Shown in pieces: positions 7,180 through 11,638 of a stretch of DNA of 11,638 nucleotides. The position numbers and the translations under genes are program-made. The DNA is taken from assembly GCA_964585635.1 (NCBI GenBank), contig CAZPEV010000109.1, positions 1 through 11,638 of the forward strand, in the 5' to 3' direction. Below the pieces are notes generated by a model. It was not told the DNA's origin, ran no database searches, and saw nothing but the letters and a program-made list of their open reading frames with translations. The DNA comes from CAZPEV01 sp964585635. GTDB lineage: Bacteria; Zixibacteria; MSB-5A5; GN15; JAAZOE01. Within the stretch, counting starts at the first letter, position 1. Every line of letters begins with the position of its first letter.

Positions 7180-7208
7180 TTGCATAGATGGGCTGCCGGC
7201 AGTATATT
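7180..7208 (+). promoter_or_regulatory. Probable promoter for the secreted Asp-box protein
   Basis: TTGCAT (7180-7185) and TATATT (7203-7208, five of six) are separated by 17 bases. The -35 keeps only the TTG core. Transcription from about 7215 would give a leader near 60 bases. Confidence 0.45.
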
Positions 7209-7260
7209 TGAGATAGATTCGATTTGTACCGCCAGTGTCCACATCCGCCGGATATTCTGC

Positions 7261-7267
7261 AGGAGGG
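7261..7267 (+). promoter_or_regulatory. Ribosome binding site that fixes the 7274 start
   Basis: AGGAGGG lies six bases before ATG 7274, the codon that begins a clean signal peptide. The frame is also open upstream to a GTG at 7235, but that would bury the signal peptide behind 13 extra residues and has no ribosome site. Confidence 0.8.
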
Positions 7268-7273
7268 TTATGT

Positions 7274-9409
7274 ATGAGAATCAGGTTGGCAATCGCTGCG
7301 GCTGTGATTCTTTTGACCGCGTTGGGATCAGGCGCCACAGCCCAGATAACCAATTACCGCATTTCATCTCCCTCGTTTCAATTGCAAAATGAGGAGCAGG
7401 TGTTCTTCTGTCCCACCGACAGCAATTATATCGTGGCGGATTGGCGCGATTTTCGCCTCGGATATCGGCGCTGCGCCATCGGCCGCTCAACCAACGGCGG
7501 CGCCACCTGGTCGGACCAGCTCAACAACCTGATGATGGATCCTGACAGTTGGCAATCCGACCCCACGATGACGGTCGACGCCGATGGGAATTTCTTCTGC
7601 AGTTTCCTTGATTTTAAGACCGCCTTGGAATATACCGATTCCAGCTTTGTGACCTTCATCAAGTCGACCGACAAGGGGGCGACCTGGACCGGCCCCTACC
7701 CGGTCACGACCGACCACGGCCCCTGGTTTGAGGACAAGCAGTTTATTACCGCCGACCGCAGCACTAGCCCGTATCGCGGCAACGTCTATGTTGCCTGGGC
7801 TCGGTTTTTGAATCCGACGCGTATCATGTTTGCGCGCTCGATCGATGGGGGGCTGACCTTTGAGGACACCCTCGTCGTCGGCCCGGTTCAAACTTTCCCC
7901 TCCTGCTATCCCGCCGATACGATCGATGCCGGGCAATTCGCGCAACCGATTGTCGGCGCCGATGGCTCGGTCTATGTTTTCTGGTCGGGAGTGGACGTCG
8001 ACCTGAACAACTGTCTCGGCATGCAAACGATGAAGATGTCCAAATCGACCGACGGCGGGCAGACGTGGCCGATAAAAGCCCGGCCGCTTCTCAATTTTAA
8101 CTATTTCTACTATGCCGACGGTAACATTGACGTGTACAACTGCCCCGCCGGCGACGCCGATGTCACCGGCGGTCCGTTTGACGGAAATATCTACATTTCC
8201 TACCTGAACGGGGTTGAGGACGGACCCTATTACCATTCCGATATCCTCTTTGTCAAATCCGGCGATGGCGGACAGACCTGGACGGCGCCTTTACGAATCA
8301 ATGACGATCCATTAGGGAAAGATGTAGATCAATTCCATCCCTGGCTGACAGTCAATCAGGACGGCGTCATCACGGTTATTTTTTACGATCAGCGGATGGA
8401 CCCCAACCATTACCTGTTCGATGTTTTCTCGGCCCATTCTTTTGACGGCGGCCAGACGTTCACCACCAACTACCGCGTGACGACCGTGTCGTCATCGCCA
8501 GACAACCTCAAGAAGCCGTTGCCGCGCGACCCCCTGGAAGGGCAGGTCGATGAGGCCGGGGTCTACCATTTCCTGAACCCGATGGCAGGTAAAATCGCCG
8601 AGTATATCGGTGTCACATCGTTCCATGATGCCGTGACGGCCGTTTGGACCGACACCCGCAATGGTAATCAGGACGTCTATGGGGCCAGCTACACTATCCC
8701 TTTCCTGAAGCCGCGGCTCTTCGGAGTGCCGGATGGATCATATATCGGTCCCTCCAATCCGCCTTCGCCGGCTTACCTCTTGTGGTCGGCCTGCTGGCAT
8801 GAAGAGAGCGGCTCGTACCGGGTTGAAATCGACGATGATTCCACTTTCACCTCACCTAATTTGGTGCTGCAGCCAACCGACAATAAGGTCGACCTGGTGA
8901 CCCTCATGCCTTTGCCTGAAGGTCACTACTTCTGGCGGGTGAAAGCCTTCCGCGGCAGTCTTCCCCTGGCCGATTCCACTGTCTATAGCGATGTCTGGTC
9001 GTTTTCGATCGACAAGCAGCCGCCCACCATGCCGACACCATTCTCTCCGGTCGGCGGTGCAACGGTGATCGACCCGAATCCGATATTGACCTGGACGGCA
9101 CCGTATGAGGCGCCGCTCGCGCCGGAATTTTATCAGATTCAGGTTTCAACTGATTCACTCTTCTCCGGGACTCCGCCGTATTTCGAATATACAGCCATAC
9201 CCGGCACCTCCAAATACCTGTCCACGCCGCTTCCGATACAGACGACTTACTTCTGGCGAGTAAATCATTACGATCTGGCCGGCAATCAGTCCGGGTATTC
9301 GTCCAGCGCAAACTTCCAATATAAGTTATTCCTTTGTGGTGACGCCAATGCAGACGGGGCCGTTAATATCGCCGACGCCGTTTATATAGTTAATTACATC
9401 TTCAACTGA
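7274..9409 (+). CDS. Secreted Asp-box (sialidase/BNR-like) protein with Fn3-like modules and dockerin-like tail
   Basis: This exported protein of 711 residues runs up to a TGA. Residues 1-23 are a signal peptide (MRIR, hydrophobic AIAAAVILLTAL, ATA before the cut). Residues about 25-475 form a propeller-like region with six Asp boxes: STNGGATW (72-79), STDKGATW (131-138), SIDGGLTF (189-196), STDGGQTW (258-265), SGDGGQTW (329-336) and SFDGGQTF (389-396). Two Fn3-like modules follow (about 480-580 and 581-684), each with a YFWRV strand. The end, CGDANADGAVNIADAVYIVN (688-707), is the first calcium loop of a dockerin-like repeat. The Asp-box fold occurs in sialidases and other secreted proteins. 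I do not see a confident sialidase active site (no clear arginine triad or FRIP), so enzyme activity is not claimed. The TGA falls where the repeat calls for glycine, so the natural protein probably continues to 9548. Confidence 0.88.
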   Translation: MRIRLAIAAAVILLTALGSGATAQITNYRISSPSFQLQNEEQVFFCPTDSNYIVADWRDFRLGYRRCAIGRSTNGGATWSDQLNNLMMDPDSWQSDPTMTVDADGNFFCSFLDFKTALEYTDSSFVTFIKSTDKGATWTGPYPVTTDHGPWFEDKQFITADRSTSPYRGNVYVAWARFLNPTRIMFARSIDGGLTFEDTLVVGPVQTFPSCYPADTIDAGQFAQPIVGADGSVYVFWSGVDVDLNNCLGMQTMKMSKSTDGGQTWPIKARPLLNFNYFYYADGNIDVYNCPAGDADVTGGPFDGNIYISYLNGVEDGPYYHSDILFVKSGDGGQTWTAPLRINDDPLGKDVDQFHPWLTVNQDGVITVIFYDQRMDPNHYLFDVFSAHSFDGGQTFTTNYRVTTVSSSPDNLKKPLPRDPLEGQVDEAGVYHFLNPMAGKIAEYIGVTSFHDAVTAVWTDTRNGNQDVYGASYTIPFLKPRLFGVPDGSYIGPSNPPSPAYLLWSACWHEESGSYRVEIDDDSTFTSPNLVLQPTDNKVDLVTLMPLPEGHYFWRVKAFRGSLPLADSTVYSDVWSFSIDKQPPTMPTPFSPVGGATVIDPNPILTWTAPYEAPLAPEFYQIQVSTDSLFSGTPPYFEYTAIPGTSKYLSTPLPIQTTYFWRVNHYDLAGNQSGYSSSANFQYKLFLCGDANADGAVNIADAVYIVNYIFN

Positions 9410-9548
9410 GGCCCGGCGCCGGTTCCGTACGAATNNNNNNNNNNAAGCGGGCTATGCCAACAGAGACGGCACTGCCAACGGGGGGGACTCCGTGTACATC
9501 ATCAACAACATCTTCAAAGGAGGCCATGCCCCCTGCTACATCTTCTAG
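9410..9548 (+). pseudogene. Second half of the dockerin-like tail, separated by TGA and the N gap
   Basis: Directly after the TGA the same frame reads GPAPVPYE, the linker expected after YIFN-G in such tails. Beyond the N run, an open frame encodes AGYANRDGTANGGDSVYIIN, then NIFKGGHAPCYIF and a TAG at 9546-9548. This is clearly the second calcium-loop repeat. The two parts share a frame if the true gap is a multiple of three. In the second repeat the first loop aspartate is tyrosine (GYAN for GDAN), so calcium binding there may be weakened or the base may be wrong. Confidence 0.75.
9435..9444. other. Assembly gap of ten Ns
   Basis: Ten unknown bases interrupt the dockerin-like tail, probably as a placeholder of arbitrary length. 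They fall in a linker between two similar repeats, the kind of place where short-read assemblies break. Confidence 0.95.
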
Positions 9549-9594
9549 GGAGGCCCGACCTTTTGCGCCTGGGGGACACCCAATTCATTACTAG

Positions 9595-9619
9595 AAAACC
9601 CGGCCCACGGCCGGGTTTT
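9595..9619. terminator. Bidirectional intrinsic terminator
   Basis: AAAACCCGGCC (9595-9605) and GGCCGGGTTTT (9609-9619) form a perfect 11-bp stem around the loop CAC. The T-run on one side and A-run on the other give a U-tract in both directions. It sits between the convergent secreted-protein gene and the DinB gene and probably ends both transcripts. Confidence 0.9.
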
Positions 9620-9655
9620 CTGTTGAGGTATGAGCATCATTCGGGCAAAAGATGG

Positions 9656-10156
9656 CTAGATCTCGGGCGGTTTTGATCCGTACTGCTGCCATTCCTCCTT
9701 GGCGGGGCCGTAGACGCCGACCACCGGCAATTCCGCCAATCGCATGAGAACAGTCAGTTGACCGCGGTGATGTATCTCATGAACCATCATACCCCAAAGC
9801 GACGCCCCTCGCTTCCACATCTGGCCGTACATATCGTCTTCCTTTTGCAGTTCGCTGTCGGGCCATTTCTTGACCGACTCCAGAACTGAGGCGGCCGCGG
9901 CACGATAGGCCTCGACGATGGCCGCGGCCTTGGACGGCACCGGAGCGGTGTGATCAAGGCCCGGAATCGTAATTCCGATCCGCCCCGCCATCTCCGGCAG
10001 GGTCGTCACGATATGCCAGGCGGCCCGGCCGACGGTTCGCACCTGTTCCATCCGGGGCCGGGCGAGCGAATCATCGGTCAGCTTGCTCAAAAGGCGCAAC
10101 GTCGCTTCCGATTCGAACTTCCAGGCGGTCGTGAACTGGTTGACATTGGTAAACAT
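9656..10156 (-). CDS. DinB-family metal-binding protein
   Basis: This 166-residue protein is of the DinB/YfiT four-helix-bundle superfamily. The family includes metal-dependent thiol transferases (bacillithiol, mycothiol) and many members of unknown function. The expected metal-binding histidines are His48 (AAWHIV), and His126 and His130 in HEIHHRGQL, the hallmark HxxxH-x-GQ motif. The acidic/aromatic C-terminus (GPAKEEWQQYG) is less conserved. It is cytosolic. ATG 10156 has an excellent ribosome site, AAAGGAGGT (10170-10162), five bases upstream. The longer frame reaching a TTG at 10228 would overlap the upstream gene and is rejected. It lies 43 bases after the aldo-keto reductase on the same strand, so both probably share a transcript. 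The substrate is unknown. Confidence 0.88.
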   Translation of the reverse strand: MFTNVNQFTTAWKFESEATLRLLSKLTDDSLARPRMEQVRTVGRAAWHIVTTLPEMAGRIGITIPGLDHTAPVPSKAAAIVEAYRAAAASVLESVKKWPDSELQKEDDMYGQMWKRGASLWGMMVHEIHHRGQLTVLMRLAELPVVGVYGPAKEEWQQYGSKPPEI

Positions 10157-10199
10157 GGTGTACCTCCTTTCAAATTTGTCGTCTCTGCCGAGATCGGTT

Positions 10200-11132
10200 C
10201 TAAGAAAGAATATCCTCGATAGCCTCAATCGTCCCGCCGGTTAATTGCACGTCAGCGGCGGCGACGTTGGCCTCAATATGTTCCGGGCGGGTGGCGCCGG
10301 TGATGGCCGCCGAGATTTCCGGTCGCCGCAGAACCCAAGCCAAAGCCAACTCGGTAATGGAAATCCCCAAATCGCCGGCTAGACCCGCCAGGCGCGCGAT
10401 CTTTTTCAGATTCGCCTCGGTCAAGTCGCCCCGAAGCCATTCGCTGGTTCCGCCGCGACTCCCCGAGGGGATGCCGTCGTTGTATTTGCCGGTTAACATC
10501 CCTTGCGCCAACGGGGACCACACCACCAGACCCAGCCCGAGCCTGTGGCAGGTCGGCATGATGCTCTGCTCGATATGGCGGTCCAGCATATTGTACCGGG
10601 GTTGCTCCACCTGCGGGCCATAGCAGCGATATCTCTTCGCCGCTTCCGCTGCGGCTTCGATCAGATCGGATTCCCAGACCGAGGTTCCCCAGTAGAGAAT
10701 CTTCCCTTGCCGGATCAGATCATCCATCGCTCGTACGACTTCGTCGATCTCCGTCTCGGGGTCGTGGCGGTGACAAAAGTACAGATCGAGATAATCGGTG
10801 CCGAGGCGTTCCAACGTCTTGTGCACCGACTCAAAGATATGTTTGCGGGACAAGCCGCGATCGTTGACGTTTTGGCTCATCGGCCAGAACAGCTTGGAGG
10901 AAAGGACTAGATCTGAGCGGGTATGATTCTTCAGCGCTCGGCCGCAGACCCGTTCCGCCTCGCCCCGCGCGTAGATGTCGGCCAAATCGATGAAGTTGAC
11001 GCCGTTATCGATGGCGCATGACAAAATCGTCTCGGACATTTTCTGGTCGACTGTTCCGCCAAAGGTCAGCCAACCGCCGATTGATATTTCCGAAACCTTA
11101 ATTCCCGCTCGTCCCAATCGCCTATATTTCAT
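10200..11132 (-). CDS. Aldo-keto reductase, Kv-beta/YghZ-like
   Basis: This NADPH-dependent reductase of aldehydes or ketones is a cytosolic (beta/alpha)8 barrel of 310 residues. The catalytic tetrad is visible: Asp49 and Tyr54 (NFIDLADIYARGEAE), Lys80 (SSKLFW) and His121 (FCHRHDP). Other conserved elements are GLSRKHI (93-99), YWGTSVW, VEQPRYNMLDR, VVWSPLAQGMLTGKY and the C-terminal ITGATRPEHIEANV, which contacts the cofactor. GGWLTFGG, GEAE, RGLSRKHI and WSPLAQG...GKY place it with the AKR6/AKR14 branch that holds potassium-channel beta subunits and E. coli YghZ. Those enzymes reduce small reactive aldehydes, but the substrate here is not predictable. ATG 11132 has GGAG six bases upstream. 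It is the first gene of a two-gene unit with the DinB protein. Confidence 0.94.
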   Translation of the reverse strand: MKYRRLGRAGIKVSEISIGGWLTFGGTVDQKMSETILSCAIDNGVNFIDLADIYARGEAERVCGRALKNHTRSDLVLSSKLFWPMSQNVNDRGLSRKHIFESVHKTLERLGTDYLDLYFCHRHDPETEIDEVVRAMDDLIRQGKILYWGTSVWESDLIEAAAEAAKRYRCYGPQVEQPRYNMLDRHIEQSIMPTCHRLGLGLVVWSPLAQGMLTGKYNDGIPSGSRGGTSEWLRGDLTEANLKKIARLAGLAGDLGISITELALAWVLRRPEISAAITGATRPEHIEANVAAADVQLTGGTIEAIEDILS

Positions 11133-11394
11133 CCATTACTCCTATTCTCGCAGCTCAATTGGCGTCGCCCACGGCCGCGTTTGGCGGAAACGACGTCCAG
11201 TGATCCATCACCCGGCCACCCCTCACGAACGCAGGTGTACCATTTTATACGGAAGTGACCCGCCGGGCAACTGATTATTAACCAGGATTCCCCCTTTCGG
11301 CATTTATGTGACGCCTTGACTTTGGCGGCGATTGTGTTTGATTGGCGATCATGGCGACAATCGACCACGCGGCCGGGACGGCAAGGCCGCAGCG
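11133..11394. other. Divergent intergenic region, aldo-keto reductase / queG
   Basis: These 262 bases separate the divergent reductase and queG genes and hold no gene of their own. They carry the reductase promoter (listed separately) and a small inverted repeat, GTGAT-CC-ATCAC (11200-11211), inside the reductase leader. On the plus strand, TTGACT (11316-11321) lacks a convincing -10 partner. Confidence 0.45.
11242..11270 (-). promoter_or_regulatory. Probable promoter for the reductase-DinB unit
   Basis: On the minus strand, TTGCCC (11270-11265, four of six) and TAAAAT (11247-11242, five of six) are separated by 17 bases. TATAAA, two bases upstream of TAAAAT and overlapping it, is an alternative -10. 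A start near 11235 would give a leader of about 100 bases. Confidence 0.5.
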
Positions 11395-11638
11395 ATGAAT
11401 CGAGCAGAACGAACGAGGCTGATCAGGCGCTTGGCTCGGGAGTCGGGGTTTTCCTCTTGCGGCGTGGCCAGGGCGGAATGTCTCGACCGTGAGGCGAAGG
11501 CGCTGGACCGGTGGTTGGCCAGCGGATGTCACGGGCAGATGGCCTATCTGCCGGACCAATTCGACCTCCGGATCGATCCGCGCCGCCTTATGCCGGGGGC
11601 AAAATCGGTGGTGTCGGTAATGGGCAACTACTATCCCG
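11395..11638 (+). CDS. queG: Epoxyqueuosine reductase QueG, N-terminal part (runs off the window)
   Basis: QueG is the cobalamin- and iron-sulfur-dependent enzyme that makes the last step of queuosine synthesis in tRNA, reducing epoxyqueuosine to queuosine in the cytosol. The first 81 codons are present. After a basic start (MNRAERTRLIRRL) come GFSSCGVA, LDRWLASGCHGQMAYL, RIDPRRLMPGAKSVVSV and NYYP. These match the family's N-terminal pattern GF..vG...a, L..WL..G.hG.M.yl, R.dP..l.pgaksv and nY.p. The iron-sulfur cluster cysteines and most of the cobalamin site lie beyond the edge. ATG 11395 fits the family N-terminus, though its ribosome site is weak (AAGG about eight bases upstream). In-frame TTG codons further upstream (for example 11332) are less likely. 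Confidence 0.85.
   Translation, partial: MNRAERTRLIRRLARESGFSSCGVARAECLDREAKALDRWLASGCHGQMAYLPDQFDLRIDPRRLMPGAKSVVSVMGNYYP

Larger units (their letters stand above)
7103..7273 (+). other. Leader region upstream of the secreted Asp-box protein
   Basis: This 171-base gap contains CCGACC/GGTCGG arms (around 7151-7172) that could form a weak stem with a ten-base loop. The stem has no T-tract, so it is not a convincing terminator for the upstream operon. The promoter-like pair and ribosome site are listed separately. Confidence 0.35.

Noticed and set aside
7487..8236. A 249-codon minus-strand frame opposite the Asp-box protein
   Set aside because: It is antisense to the repeat-bearing gene and its composition reflects the complement of the Asp-box codons.
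9407..9409. TGA recoded as glycine (as in some candidate-phyla bacteria), since it sits at a glycine position
   Set aside because: TGA serves as the normal stop of the phosphomutase, the propeller and the amidohydrolase, with coupled starts right after or overlapping in two cases. The interruption in mfd also includes a TAA. A local error or mutation is simpler.
10157..10228. N-terminal extension of the DinB protein to TTG 10228
   Set aside because: It overlaps the end of the reductase gene and ignores the near-perfect ribosome site before ATG 10156.

Overview
This window looks like ordinary chromosome from a moderately high-GC, uncultured bacterium, and the 10-N run at 9435-9444 suggests a draft or metagenome assembly. 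The best taxonomic clue is the secreted protein ending near 9409-9548. Its C-terminal calcium-loop repeat (GDANADGAVNIADAVYIVNY, then a GPAP linker) is a secretion-associated, dockerin-like tail common in candidate phylum Zixibacteria and related lineages of the FCB group. That assignment is inference from style, not proof. I see no phage, transposon, CRISPR, tRNA or rRNA.

Layout. Positions 1-4624 are all minus strand. Reading in the direction of transcription, a small cysteine-rich protein (4624-4331) comes first. After a 322-base gap come an M20D amidohydrolase (4008-2779), a secreted beta-propeller protein whose ATG overlaps the amidohydrolase stop (2782-1310), and the N-terminal part of the transcription-repair coupling factor Mfd (from 1185 to the left edge). 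Mfd is interrupted by adjacent in-frame TAA and TGA codons at 75-70. A divergent intergenic region (4625-5001) carries two near-consensus sigma-70-type promoters, one per direction. On the plus strand, a phosphomannomutase/phosphoglucomutase (5002-6342) is followed four bases later by a response regulator with two receiver domains and no output domain (6347-7102). These two probably form one operon. A separate plus-strand gene (7274-9409) encodes a secreted protein with six Asp-box repeats, two Fn3-like modules and a dockerin-like tail. The tail is cut by a TGA where the repeat calls for glycine, and the rest (9410-9548) lies beyond it and across the N gap. A strong bidirectional hairpin terminator (9595-9619) separates it from a convergent minus-strand pair: a Kv-beta/YghZ-type aldo-keto reductase (11132-10200) and a DinB-family protein (10156-9656). 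The right edge holds the start of queG (11395 onward, plus strand), the epoxyqueuosine reductase of tRNA modification.

The genes form several small transcription units with unrelated jobs: DNA repair, tRNA modification, sugar phosphate metabolism with signalling, peptide/amide hydrolysis, secreted surface proteins and redox. I did not find a convincing undescribed system. The points most worth a second look are the two interrupted genes (mfd and the dockerin tail), the sugar phosphomutase/tandem-receiver pair, and the conserved-looking nine-cysteine protein.
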